Assembly: GCA_027405735.1 (NCBI GenBank)
Contig: JAPEHQ010000023.1
Location: 124,001 to 188,000, forward strand
Length of the DNA stretch: 64,000 bases
Origin: Mucor racemosus
Taxonomy: Eukaryota > Mucoromycota > Mucoromycetes > Mucorales > Mucoraceae
Direction of reading: 5' to 3'
Each line of letters starts with the position of its first letter. The first letter of the stretch is position 1. Under the pieces are notes generated by a model that ran no database searches, was not told the origin of the DNA, and saw nothing but the letters and a program-made list of their open reading frames with translations. The translations under genes and the position numbers were made by a program. Positions 22,401-34,619 of the stretch are shown in pieces.

Positions 22401-23429
22401 AAATTCGTTGGATAGACGCTAATGAGTACTATCCTATGGTTTTAGCTTTGCATACCTGTCATCCCTTCATGAATCTCTACAACAGAAAAAGTACTCTCGC
22501 AAAATTTATAAAAAAATATAAAAGTCTTTACATCCATCCAAAAGCTAGATATCCTGGTAGAGAATGAAAAATAAAGTAGACTTTACTTAATAACCATCAT
22601 TGCAATACCTTAGTATTTTCTCGACTTATTTTCATTTCAAATGCGCTTTCTCAATTTTAAGCTGACCATTTCTGCATCATTCAAATTCATGAAACAATCA
22701 CTATAGTAACCATCCTTGCTTTATTTAATAAGATTTGTAGCCGGGACAATGTTGACTGGATGGATACTGTTTCTGAAAACAAGTTTCTGCTAAAATTGAT
22801 TACGAGTACAAATATTCACGCTTTTTCGCTGGGTTTTCCCTCTAAAATTGTTGAAACTAGACTTGACATTTAGAATTGTATATCAAAATGTGTGGAATAA
22901 ATTGTTTACCAACTTTTATTATGTGTTCAAGTAAGACTTTATAATAAAATTTAAGGGTTGCCATAGGCGTATTTACTAGAATCCAGCAAAGTTTACACCA
23001 CAAAAATCTCAGCGAAATTGATAGATACAATAGAATGGATTGCAGGTTCGTTTTCAGTAGCCAATTTTACCCCAGAAAACTTGGTATTCTAATTTCTAGC
23101 GATACGTTTGTAAAAAATATGAAAATTCTTCAATTAATTATGTGCAGGATTGTAAAAATAACCTCATGTTCGTTCGTTGTCATCAGCCAAATAAGCAAAA
23201 TTGGCCCATATTTTACATGCATTTCTTAAATTTAATGATTATTTACGCCAGGTATTCAGAATTTATTGCGTTATTTTTGTTTGCCTTCTATTTTATTACT
23301 ATTGACTATTGACTATTGACCACCACACCTGATGAAACAACTCATTTAACAAAATTACAGTTTCCAATTTCTGGTACTTTTTGAGGTACAATTCAAATCA
23401 ATATTGAATATTCAACGTTTTTTTTTTTA

Positions 23430-23710
23430 GAAAAACAGATTTCAACCACATTGCACTACAACTTTAGTTATACATATAAAGAATGTTTGCTTATTGGTTT
23501 CGATAGCTGTCATTGACATATATACTGGTTTGGCAGATTTAGTGCAATTTCTGTTTGAAACAGTCTGTTGATGAGCTACAAACCCCATTTAAAGGGTAGG
23601 CGTTTTATTCCTACAATTTAACCAACAAACCGATGGAATGCTAGAAAAAAATTCTGGATACTGTTACAATTATAGTATATATTTCGAAATTTTCAGTCCT
23701 CTTGGATCAA
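23430..23710 (+). repeat. Dispersed repeat H, copy 1
   Basis: About 270 bp related to the reverse complement of 36,595-36,870. Shared parts include AAAGAATGTTT, ATATATRCTRGTTTGG and TTAACCAACAAA, then GGATACTGTTAC. No coding content. Confidence 0.55.
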
Positions 23711-24240
23711 TATTCATTGATTTCAAGCATTTTTTCAGTTATTAGATTTTTTTTAAGCAAGTAGAAGAGAAGACCTTTTTTTTTTTTTTTTTTTTTTTTT
23801 TTCAAAAACGTATGCTAAAATCCTTCAAAAACAGTTGTTATTTAATGAAATCAAGATAGATTATTGTATATCCACTGCGCATTAAATGCAACATCAAAAT
23901 TGAATTTCAAACTATTATTCGATTTCATAAAATTTTTTAGAAAATATTGTAATGAACCAAATTATATCACTATATAAATAATCTGCAGCAGTAATTAATG
24001 CTCATCTCAAATGTTCCTATAAATCATTACAAGGAAACCTTTCCATAATTTCTGGTAGAATTATCTGTCTTTCTCCCTCTTTACAACTTTATTCATTTTT
24101 CTTATTCAATATCTAATTTACAATAAGAACACCAACATCCCTTCAACCAATGTTCACCGATCTCTAATATTGAAAATCATATCATTAGCATATCATTTTG
24201 AGGACCATAATAATAATATTTATCCAAGATCACAGATCAT

Positions 24241-24447
24241 TACTACTACGGGGCAGTCAGCTATAGGTGCACTTTGGCGATAATTTTCTCTCAATAAACA
24301 GTAAGCTACGAAAGATGTCATTTGAAATTATCATGTCAAAGATGTATACCTACACTCATGTTAAATTTAAAAGTTATCAGGAGGGCCAAAATTTCCCGAG
24401 ATGGAGCATCTGTTGTCAAGGAGGTTTTGCATAGTTTCAGATGGTCC
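24241..24447. other. Unassigned sequence between two elements
   Basis: About 200 bp between the long-TIR element and the LTR-like sequence, slightly less AT-rich than its surroundings. No coding frame and no second copy noticed in the window. Confidence 0.4.
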
Positions 24448-25763
24448 TGTTTAATATACACTTAAGGTAACCAGCTAAAATACAATTATAACTAGATATA
24501 TTTATTTAAGTATTATATTATAAGGAAAAGGATGAAGGTATCAAACTATGAGTGTAAGATCAGGTATTTATATATTGCAGGAGCGCCGACATAGGATAAA
24601 ACAATTGATAGTTAAATCTTGGTTTCATAAGTTAAAAGACCAGTTGTAGAAGGCTTTGATGGAAATAGATTGACCAGAATTAGGTCCGACAAAATGGAAG
24701 CAGATTTAATATTACGCCAGGAAATGATATCAATCTCAAAGCTAAAACATGTACTAAATTATTTAATAAAAATAAAGGAAAACTGTTAGAAGATGAAAGA
24801 ATACACTAAACTAAAGAACTTTATTATAATATTGAAACATTTTTCATATTCACATTCTCTAATTATATAACTAATCTAAAATGAGTCTATTTATAGATAT
24901 AATATACTGTATATATATATATATATCTAATCAAGTCTAGATGACACACCACACTAGTTCCACATTCCTCAATAGTACAGTATAAACTACGTTTTATAAC
25001 ATCATAATAAACAGCAATATAAAACTTATTATATCAAACTGTACTATAATTGTAACCAAGGAGTGTATACAGACTTAGAGATGCAACAGTAAAATGCACA
25101 AGTTTTAGAGTAAATATTGTAGCAAGAAAAAATGTATGATTTAATAAAGAAACTGGATAAATTAAATCACACGGAAAAGCTGAAGAGGATCTTTATTTAA
25201 AATCAATAATTTGTCCTTTTTATATACAAACTCTATACTACAACTTTACCCGTTAGATCAGTATTTATTTACATTATTAATAACATAGCATATTTGGGAG
25301 ATACATATTTTATACAACAAAATATAATGTATCATATAACCGGCACATTCCGGACCATTCTTCAATTAATAACTGAGAACAATCAAGAATGTCATCCCAG
25401 ATTAGTTAGTTTACTTTCACAATAAGGATTAGAACATAAAAGGTTTATTATCTTACAAACTACTATAATAACCTGTGGACGCAACAAACAGTTAAGTAGA
25501 TGGTAATTTCTTAGACGGGAGAATATTCTCTATAACCGAAAGAACCAATGTGAATCTTATGTACATATTCTCATTAGCTCAAGTTAAATAATAACACATC
25601 ATCTTTTTTAGTAGACTAAATATAATATATTATAATATAATTATTTCACCTTATTATTATTCCATAATTCAAATAAAGTTTATATGCATCATCATTTCTT
25701 AATGCTTATACTGTAGCTCTACTGATCATGTCCAGATAACCTATTAAGAACTTACGATAAACA
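24448..25763 (+). mobile_element. Diverged LTR-like element (family L1), ends uncertain
   Basis: It begins TGTTTAATATAC like the solo LTR at 47,993. It follows that LTR loosely (CTAGATATATTTATT, GTATTTATAT, a stretch with GAGCGC/AAGCGC) and probably ends at TAAACA (25,758-25,763), preceded by an ATCATGTC.A.ATAACC string shared with the end of the other copy. No target duplication is recognisable, so the borders are tentative. Confidence 0.4.
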
Positions 25764-26385
25764 ATACCTTCTGTGCTCATTATTATTAGTATTATTTACA
25801 TAATCAAACACACAATATTTAGTCAGTATGTCGTATGCCACCTAGTATCTTATGTTATCATCTTCTACAGTACCAATACGTCGTCTTACAATCTATTGAC
25901 TACGACATGCGTTGAAGTGCAAAGTCTTGATATCGGATATAAGAAACTCCTAGCGTACTACTAAGTTTAATTCAGTAGTTACCAAGAACAACGCTTGGAC
26001 CTCAGATTATAACATCATATTATTTCATTCTAGCGGTTAATCAATAATCAAGTAGCTATTAAATCAACATCCAAACACATTTAGCGCAGCATTGAAACAA
26101 GGCAATTTACAAGCTCTGCAAGAACGGTTAAATTATGATTGGTCTATTTCAATCCATAGATTACTATCAAACAGAGTCTTATGGTTTAATAGTGCCTTAA
26201 ATTACATCTCAGGATCTCAATGTCAAATCAATATAATAAAATGCCATACTTTTACATCTAAATAAACGATATCTTGTTTTTATTATACAGTTAAAGAACT
26301 GATTCATTACTCATTCTTTTATAATTGTATTCTTTTTTAAGTATTATTCATCAAACCTGAAAATATACTACATAGTATCCCAAAC
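25764..26385 (+). repeat. Repeat F, copy 1, with a coding-like remnant
   Basis: Closely matches 49,155-49,690. From about 26,050 to the TAA at 26,263-26,265 the plus strand is open and includes FSAALKQGNLQALQERLNYD and WFNSALNYISGSQCQ. Against the other copy several differences fall in third codon positions (GCT/GCC, CTG/CTT, CAA/CAG, CGG/CGA, TCT/TCC), while the other copy has TGA for TGG and an indel. This looks like the C-terminus of a once-selected transposon protein. The family is not recognised. Confidence 0.55.
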
Positions 26386-26534
26386 AGACCCTCGGTGGTT
26401 TTTGAATTTTTTTGTCCATTATTGAGTTGAATTACATCAAATCTTCAGAAAGATGCATCTCTCCTTATGGACGATTGATATCTGTTTTAAATAAAAGAGT
26501 TAATACCAGAATATAAATGCACGCACTGGCCTAA
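26386..26534. other. Short spacer between repeats
   Basis: No feature recognised. Confidence 0.4.
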
Positions 26535-27700
26535 ACATTAACCAAAATTGACCTAAATTGATTGTAAAAAATTAAGCATCTAAATTGAGGTGTTAATTTT
26601 ATGTATTTACAAAATAAATCCAACTGAAAGCTACTCTGCATTTTTTGTTTTAGTCAAAAATATTGATTTTTCGTCGAGATAATCCAAATGATATTTTACG
26701 CTACAGCTTAAGCCCTATAATAACTGAGTTCCAAAATCGGTTTGAAAAAATGATCCAAAAACGATCAAAAGATGATTTAAAAAACAAAATCACTTAATAG
26801 CTCGTAAACTGCAAAGTAAGTTGAACTAGTGTATTAAATGGTTTTTGTACAGTTTTAAATTCTGCATCGATCTAAATAAAATTTAGACAAATGTTTTACA
26901 TTAAATTCTGTGTAAAATATGATTGAAATTTTGAAGATTTTTTAAAGATACATATCAATTTTTATAAGTATGCTTTAAATATAAATAATGTAAATGATGC
27001 GCAACAAAATTATCTATCGATCTAGACATTACTGAACTTTCTAGTTACATTTTTCATAGAGAAAACAAGATTTTCATCATTTTTTTTTCAAATTCAGAAT
27101 TTGGGATGAGGGTATACAAGGGGAAAATGGACGCTAGAAATGGAGGTACCTTTTTGTACATATTTTTGAGGATATCTCCACGAAAAATCAATATTCCAAA
27201 GAAAGCTAAATTGGATCCGAGAGAGCTTAACGAGCTGAATGACATGAGTAAAAAAAATTGTTACTCAATTCAACAAATATTTTGAAATCTACTACAAAAA
27301 ATGTCAAAAAAATGAAAAAAAAATAAAAATGCTCAGAATTTTTTTATATTAAAATATGTTATAAAGCATTTTAAGACAAGTAAGTTTTATTATTAAAAAG
27401 TATTAGTATAGCTTAATTATTTCTAGAGATATGAAGCCTCAAAGCTTTCAATTCTTTAGCAGTGACCAGTGAAATACGCATAAAAATCTGAAACATTAGC
27501 ACTGAAAAATTAATGGCAACTGCAAAAAATAGGATATTTTTGGATACTCATTTTTGAATTAAAGCTGATGATCTTAGGTACATTTGCATATATTTTTTTC
27601 TTGGTGTCATTTAATGAAAGAAAAAGTTGTATAGGAATGAAAAGTGAGACCCAGTTTTTAAGAAAAAACAGCAAATTTCACCTTTCTAGGTGTATAACAT
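26535..27700 (-). repeat. RepA, copy 2 (inverted)
   Basis: The reverse complement aligns along its full length with 34,620-35,920. The paired motifs lie at 26,661-26,685 and 27,175-27,195. A short frame across the second motif (around NSEFEKKMMKILFSL) is matched by a near-identical one in the 35-kb copy. It mainly reflects overall nucleotide similarity and is not called as a gene. Confidence 0.8.
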
Positions 27701-27741
27701 TTGGGGACGTAATTTCATTATATAAAACAAAAAAAATTCAG

Positions 27742-28405
27742 TTACGAACTTTTTATGTTAAAGATATTCTCCAAATCCCTTCCAAATTCAGGATTCAACC
27801 TGAGCCCATTTCGTCGTTTGTCGCATTCACTCAAAATGCCTTGATACTCTTTAAAAAGAAAAATATATTTGTACATATCGGGTAACGCTAAATTTTGTAA
27901 GCCTAAGCATGTTGACAACAAAATTCTATAGTTATCAATTGAATTCAAATGTAACATGAATAAATATGCTACGTACATTATATTACTGTCACTTTCATTT
28001 GAGCTGTTAGTCAACAAAAGTGCTTCATGATTGTGGAGCTTCTATCCTAATATTATTGCATCTGTATTATTAGGAGGACTGAAAATTGCAGTACCTTACG
28101 GCATTTTTTCTATAGCCAATTTGTACAAGGTTGTTAAATTTGAAAAAGTATTTGATGTGCTAGTTTGTTACTCTAGTATAACATTTTGAGACTCTTCTTC
28201 TTGTAATTGTTATTCTTGTAATTGTTATTCTTGTAATTGTTCTTCTTGTATTTCTTCTACTTGGGATTCTTTCTCTTGTGATCTTTTGCTTCTGGTATTC
28301 AATGAGAAATTGGGGTATACTTTCCATAGCTTTTTGCGATTTGGTGAAGTAAAATGCGATACGTTTCGCGTGTTCACCACTTTTGATGTTTTTAAAACAT
28401 GACAT
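27742..28405 (-). pseudogene. Unrecognised coding-like remnant
   Basis: Two minus-strand open stretches (28,405-28,160 and about 28,043-27,742) with ordinary amino-acid composition: FKNIKSGEHAKRIAFYFTKS in the first and YRILLSTCLGLQNLALPD in the second. The join contains in-frame stops (for example at 28,045), so it is not a working gene as it stands. A three-unit 15-bp repeat interrupts the first part. It may be a transposon-derived protein. No family is recognised. Confidence 0.3.
28193..28245 (+). repeat. 15-bp minisatellite
   Basis: Three copies of a TTCTTGTAATTGTTA-type unit followed by two degenerate ones. On the minus strand it reads as Ile-Thr-Arg-Ile-Thr repeats. Confidence 0.8.
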
Positions 28406-31200
28406 TTGGGGGTAGCTAATAAGCCGGTATTTTTCTCGAATCAGAATTGCTGCCTAATACCAAGACATTTCAAGCACATCTCTTACCTTTTATTCAAGAC
28501 TAAACGAGTTTTTGAATGTACATATTATCATCGATCATGTACTAACAGCCACTGAATTATGATACATTAGGGACAGAAGGACCTGTAAAAAATATGGAAA
28601 TAATTCATTTTATTATACTAATTACTTGGATTGCGCAAAAGAATTATGCCTGGAGCTGCGCCTTCTCTCATAATGAATTTAGAAACAAATAAATGCAAAA
28701 TGTACTGCTGCATTATAAATAAATAAAGCAGAGTTTGAGACTCAGAGCATGAAAAAACAAGCATTTTGAAGTTTTTGTGTTGAAAAGTTCAACTCCAAGG
28801 AAATGCAAATACTTCAATAAGCATTGTAAATACAATTTTTAAGTTTGAAGTCAATTTCCTGCTTCTCACCTTTCGTATGATGCCAAATGTTTGTCTGTAA
28901 CATGCTTAGTTGACGCACGCTCCGATTTTTAAAAAATAGTTTTTCCTGAAAACTTGGAAAAAGTCGCCAATAATCTCATGTCAGTTTGAAAACTACAAAA
29001 ACTTACGCAACTTATGCAAATGTAGTGTTAAAAAATTTCTAAGATTCTCATCTATTGTTTGGTATTGTTTTTATGCTGATTTGAAGCTGTTTAACATAAG
29101 TTTTCCGTGGGGTTTCTTTAATCTTTTTTGTTGTCAGGCTTACCCAACGGTTAATAAAATACATCTGGCTATTCTTTTCTTGGAGTGGTTATGCTAATGC
29201 AATTTTTATTGATTATCTTGTGTCTATAAACATTTGATCAAGAAATTTTAAGAGAAACAGGCAGCAAGTAAAAAAACCTTATCGGCTAGCTACGAGATGC
29301 CGTTGGATAGCTAAGAAAAGCTGTCGGCTAGTTATGAGAAACTACTTTTGTCGCTGAGTCTAAGGTCTAAAGAGTTTGTTTATTGATTGATCCATTTACG
29401 GTAAGAGTGGAGGTCATACCAAAGGGGCGGGTGCAATTGAAAAATAAGCATTGAAAGATATATTATAAAATAATCTAAAGACTTTCTATTTGATGCACAA
29501 AGCATTTCTCGTTATTATTATTTTCAGTATCAATTTCATGTACAAACAAAACAAAGCAAATGCCATTCCAAATGAATGAAATATATATAGAAAAACTCAT
29601 TCTTCTCGAACAAAAAATAAGAGACGTTCTCAAGACGTCTTAATTTACTAACATTTAGATTTAGCAAGTGTATAAAAAAGCGTCGGTATGTGATAATGGC
29701 GGGCTCATGTCAGAACTGAAAGTATCAGCTAGTTAGCCACCCCCTGACGTATACTTTAATTAGTGTTCATCTAATGGTTTTTTTTCCAGACCTTTAATAA
29801 TAGCGTTTCCTTTAAATACATGCATTTACAGTCATCAATATCACAGCCTACACTACTTTAATATATTAAGTTAGTTTTGAAGTAGTAGACGTATAAAACA
29901 GAGGTAAGCTAGATAATAAAGCAACGGAATTACACGATAATAATTTGAATACACTTGCAACTAGATCATGTAGATTTTGATATACGAGACAGCAATATAG
30001 ATAGTAATTTTTTTCTAGCCTTCATTACCTTTAGTTTTATAAAGCATTGATTCTGGAAACACACTAGCATATTGTAGGACAACTAAAAGATGTGCTTGAA
30101 ACATAACTCAAAAATGAAATCAATATACCGTGCCATAGCAAAGGGGCATGTAGTCTTCTATAAAGCAATCTAGGCGAGTAAAGATATATTAAGGTTTCAC
30201 ATTATACTAATAGCTTGTTATTTTGTATAGCATGTCAAGAAACCATTGCGTACAGATAACTTTGTTATTATAACACAATACGTACCCCCGTCTTTTCCGT
30301 CTTCGAGGGTAAGTTATTTTCTAAAAGGTTTCATGAAATGAATTTAACAGACTGATCGTCATTTATTAAATGTATAGGTTTCATAAAATATAGTAAACGT
30401 ATTTTCGTATTATAACGAGCTGGTCAACACCAGTACGCGGTGTGCAGCTCATGCTGCCGCTGGCCTGTTTTACTTAATTATAAGAAGCTTTTCATCGTAC
30501 TGTACCAATAGTTAGAATAATATTTAATGATAATGCAAAAACAAGTTACTGAATAATTGTACCACTTTTTTTTGTATATGCTTGTTCTCCTCCTCTTCCT
30601 TCTTCTCTTTGGTCGTTCTTCTTCCTCCTCTTTGTTTGTTTGGGTGTGCGTTATCATCGTATGTTTCCTTTTTTTATTCAAATTATTGTATTTACTTAAA
30701 AATAAAGTGATAAAGAGCCAATCTGTTTCATCAAACAATTACAAGATGGTATTGGCTTTATTCTGAATAAAAAAGTTAGAATTTGATTATATTTGTTGTC
30801 AGGTCCAGAATATCAAAAATTATCATTAAATATGCATCTAAAACAGATGATAAAAAGCTATAGAATCATATTAGGTATAAATAATCAGAATTTTAATCTG
30901 ATCTAGTGCTTTGGGTGTTCCATTTTCATAATTTGGAGCCATTTGTACATTTCAAAAGTATATCAAACGAATGCTCTCGTTTAATAAGCTTGTTCTGATG
31001 CTTTGTAATTTTTTTTGGATCATAATTTCTTCTCGATTGTTGCTTTATCATTACATCTCGTCCAAAATGCCAATTCAATAAAAAGTATCAATTGTTTATA
31101 ACTAGAAGCCATATCTTTGATTGATGAATGAATATTTCTATAGTATTTATATATCGACCTGTGGAAGAAACGTACAATTAATGGATGAAATCTAACTTTA
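28406..31200. other. Long intergenic region, little recognisable
   Basis: About 2.8 kb of AT-rich DNA without a supportable gene. The exceptions are a locally GC-rich hairpin at 30,417-30,450 and a CT-rich tract around 30,590-30,640. No RNA gene of a known family was recognised. Confidence 0.4.
30417..30450. other. GC-rich inverted repeat (hairpin)
   Basis: GAGCTG pairs with CAGCTC (6 bp), and inside it ACACC pairs with GGTGT (5 bp) around the loop AGTACGC, with a 4:1 internal bulge. It stands out in composition from the surrounding AT-rich DNA. It could be a structured RNA element, a terminator or an old repeat end; none can be chosen from sequence alone. Confidence 0.5.
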
Positions 31201-31331
31201 ATGGCTATAAATAATAAATTAAAAGCACTCTGAAATAGTTGATATATTTACAAATACGCAAAACAATAACGTATTCGAAGAAATCTACTGTATACAATTG
31301 ATCTCTTTTATTAATTAATTTCATTTTTTTT

Positions 31332-33363
31332 CTATCTTCTTCTTCTTTTGCTATCGTGTGGGGAACGTCTACTATGTCTGCTACGTCTGCTACGTCTGCT
31401 ACGTCTGTAACTTCCGCTACTACTATCACTATCACTACCACTACCACTGCTGCTACTTCCACTACGGCTGCTGTAACTACTACGGCTTCTGCTACTGCTA
31501 CCGCTTCCACTGCTGCTATCGCTGTCACTACCACTACCACTACTACTACCACTACCACTATCACTATCACTATCGCTGCTGCTATCACTAGCAGTACGTT
31601 TCAAAGATTGTTGTGGTGCATTTCTCAGCCATTCTCGCAAATCTTCGGTCAAAGCGCCAAGGCCAATACTTGTCCAATAATTGATAGCAAAACGAGTATT
31701 CTTTGGGTTGTCTTTGGGGAACATTCCAGATAAACTTTCAAGCATATAAGGATCCAACAAACGTTCTTTGAGAGTCTTGAGGCCCAGAAACTCGCTGATT
31801 TCTTGGAATAAAATCTTGACAAAAATTCTAGAAGCAGAAGTGGTATCTTCCTCCGTTAAACGAACAATTTGGAAAGCGGTCCATGGTAAGGAGTCGGTAC
31901 TGAAGAGGTGAGAAAACAGCTTGCCAATGTTGCGAAGTCTGTTGGTTTCGTATCTATGTATAGTATCGTATACTTCATTGAAAGCAGTGTTAAAATTTTC
32001 CACCCATAGGCGGTTCATTTTACAGAAACGCTCAGCCATCAAACCATAATATTTAAGATATGTACGCTCTTGTGAACAACATTCAATAATCATGTTACAT
32101 AATTCAATCTATTGAAAATTATCAATATTTCAAAAACTTCATCCACAACCTTTTATTCTTACCTCATGTCCTTCAGGAATATCAATTTTCATAAGTTTAT
32201 GACAAGCTTCTTCGAAATTTACACTGGACATTACAGTCAAATAAATCTTTCTACGAAGTTCAATCATATCGATATTTGTTTGATCCAAGATCTCCATTTT
32301 TTGTTCATCTTCTTCATCTGAATCTTCTTCACTTCCGCTTTCTGAATCGGCCGAAGATCCACTATCATCTTCATCGTCTGAACCATCTCCCAAAATCTCG
32401 GCTTTAATTTCATTGTATGTTTTCTCATTTTCAGCATAGTTGGGATCATATTTGAAAATGTTGAGCATATCCTCAGAGTCTAAATCATCGTCGTCCAAAC
32501 TAATGCTGTGAACAATTTGATCATCCTCTTCGACCAAATCTAATTCTTTGACTACAGGTTCATTATCTTTGTATTTATCTTTGCGAACTTGGAAAAGAAC
32601 TTCGATCATATATTGAATACGTTTATCGATTTCTCCTTCGTGTAAAACAGCTCTGAAACGTTCGAAAATAGCATTGTTGGCTTTGGGACATATTTGAGCT
32701 AAAAGAGCGCCAACTTCACGCATAAAACCGACAGCAATTTCTACTGAATCATCTGTGGGTCTTTCTAATAGAAGCGCCAAGATCTGAAGAGCAAGGACTT
32801 TATCAGCAATAAGTTGGTTGGTTAAATGGGCGATAAACATTGTAGTAGCAAGGCAAGAAGTCTATAGAAAAGCAAAGTTTAATGTCAAACAATATACGCG
32901 GTCTAAAAGAGCTAAAATTTACCTTATCATTACGTCTGAATGCTCTTCTAAATTGAAGGACTAATCGTGTCAATAATAAAGCACCAACTGCTGGTAATTT
33001 TGTATTTACAACAGCTGTAACTGCGGCATACACAGGTGTAAATGGCAAACTGGCTTGCTGTGCCTTCATCATACTGCGACAATACAGACCTCGTCCACGA
33101 ATCAAGTTTTCTCCAAATAACTCTGGTATAAGCATCTTGATATTTGATGTATTTACTTTGTTGATTAGACCATTTATAGATTTTTTGAGAGCTTCCCAAG
33201 TTATACGTTGATATTCTTCACTTGTAGTATCTTTTACTGATTGTTGCAACTGGCGCAAACGATGAGGTGGAATGTATGCGCCACCAGCACGAGTTGATAT
33301 TTTGGTGGATTCTGCTTGCTTTAAAGCATCAAAACGACCTTTTGATTCTACTTCGCTGCCCAT
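31332..33363 (-). CDS. CWC22: Pre-mRNA-splicing factor CWC22, three exons
   Basis: Spliceosome component that holds eIF4A3 and loads it for exon-junction-complex assembly in animals. Exons (minus strand) are 33,363-32,923, 32,861-32,163 and 32,108-31,332; introns are 61 and 54 nt. The product is 638 aa. The MIF4G domain is about 25-225 ([32 protein letters not shown] at the first junction, [22 protein letters not shown]). An acidic linker follows at about 270-335. The MA3 domain is about 340-470 ([37 protein letters not shown]). [15 protein letters not shown] comes next, then a Ser/Gly/Asp tract and an Arg-Ser-rich C-terminus. Order and motifs match human CWC22 throughout. The Ser-rich tail is encoded by a trinucleotide-like tract (31,356-31,600). 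Confidence 0.95.
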
Positions 33364-34619
33364 AAGTATAAAGATATTTATTCAATTAAAAGAAGATGAA
33401 CGAAGGGGGGATACGAAAAATTTCATTTGTATCCTTGACAAAGGCAAACAGTCACCAAACAAATGAATGTCAATCTTTTGAAGGTATTGAAATGCAATGC
33501 AATTCAATGGGAACAAGCTTATTTGATAGATCAATTAGCAATATTTCATGACATCTAGTAAATTTTAAAATTCACTAAATGTGTTTGTTCAAGATGTGTG
33601 TTTATACACAATATTCAAATCGCATGGAGGAATAGAAATTCCATTTGTGGAAATAGTAACGTTACAAACGATGATACAGCTGAGAAAGTTACAGTAATAC
33701 TTTATTTCTGTCATTTTTACCCAGTTTTAAAGGGTTTTCAGACAATATAAAGGCTAAATACATGAATCTTGAATGAATTTTTATATTAATAAACATGTGA
33801 AATATGTCAAGTTATTATTCTTTCTTGATTTGTGTGGTACAAACTTGAAATTGTGCTAGGATTATTCAGAAGAATAATTTGCATTTTAAAAAAGATATTT
33901 GCATTCAACAGAGAAAAAAATTGATATTTACATTACATGTCATTCATATTTTTAGTCATTATAAAAAAATATTTTATGTTACTGTATTTGATCTCTAGGC
34001 TTCTGCTTATCTCAAATGTTTCTGCTTGACAAGTTTTACCTGTTATAAGTGCTTAATTCCATAAATCAAATATAAAACAGACATGAGCGCCAACAAAGCT
34101 TCGGTTTGTAAACTTTTACTTGTATATAAACTAGACTTGGAAACGAAAATGTCGATATTGTTAGGTTTACTTGCTAAAACATCAAAAAATTAAATCAAAT
34201 TCAGACAACATGGAATAGATGCGGTACTATAAGTATTAGAGTAGCCTTTGTTGCTATGACGTACTGAGATTAAGCCTTTGGCATTGAATTTGTTCCTTTA
34301 CATAACATCTAATAATAAAAAATAGTTTTTTACATGTTTTTTATTGCAGGAGCTACATAGTTAACCTCCATAACCATTAATTGCTTTTCTTTCTAATTAA
34401 TGAATAAAAAAAAATAACATATTCACTTTACAAAATTTTATCGAGTTTGATTAAAGATATTCTGTAGTTGACAAACTTGCGTAGTTTAGTCTGATATCCA
34501 GAAAATATTACACTCCATACGTTAAAATGGATTTTGTATTTTTTTGTAGGTATATCGTCGAGCAAGATTTGAATTTTTAAAAAATTGAATTTTCATGGTT
34601 TTCAATCTTCAACATCAGA
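33364..34619. other. Intergenic region upstream of CWC22
   Basis: AT-rich. It contains the CWC22 promoter at its left end. No coding frame or repeat copy is recognised before RepA starts. Confidence 0.5.

Larger units (their letters stand above)
21289..24240. mobile_element. Long-TIR DNA element, TA target site, non-autonomous (2,952 bp)
   Basis: Terminal inverted repeats of about 220 bp (21,289-about 21,508 and about 23,997-24,240) start ATGATCTGTGAT on both sides. They can be aligned across most of their length with scattered changes and small indels. TA stands immediately outside both ends (21,287-21,288 and 24,241-24,242). The interior holds no transposase, only an inverted RepA-like segment (about 21,990-22,400), a repeat shared with 36.6 kb, and a 30-bp poly-T tract near 23,780. 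TA duplication with long TIRs suggests a Tc1/mariner-related or similar TA-targeting family; this class call is inference. Confidence 0.65.

Noticed and set aside
28193..28245. Possible CRISPR-like array
   Set aside because: Contiguous 15-bp minisatellite without spacers, in a eukaryotic genome.
31356..31591. Long open frames on the plus strand and other minus-strand frames opposite the CWC22 tail
   Set aside because: They are Thr, Tyr/Cys and Val/Ala runs produced by the trinucleotide-like tract that encodes the CWC22 Ser-rich tail.
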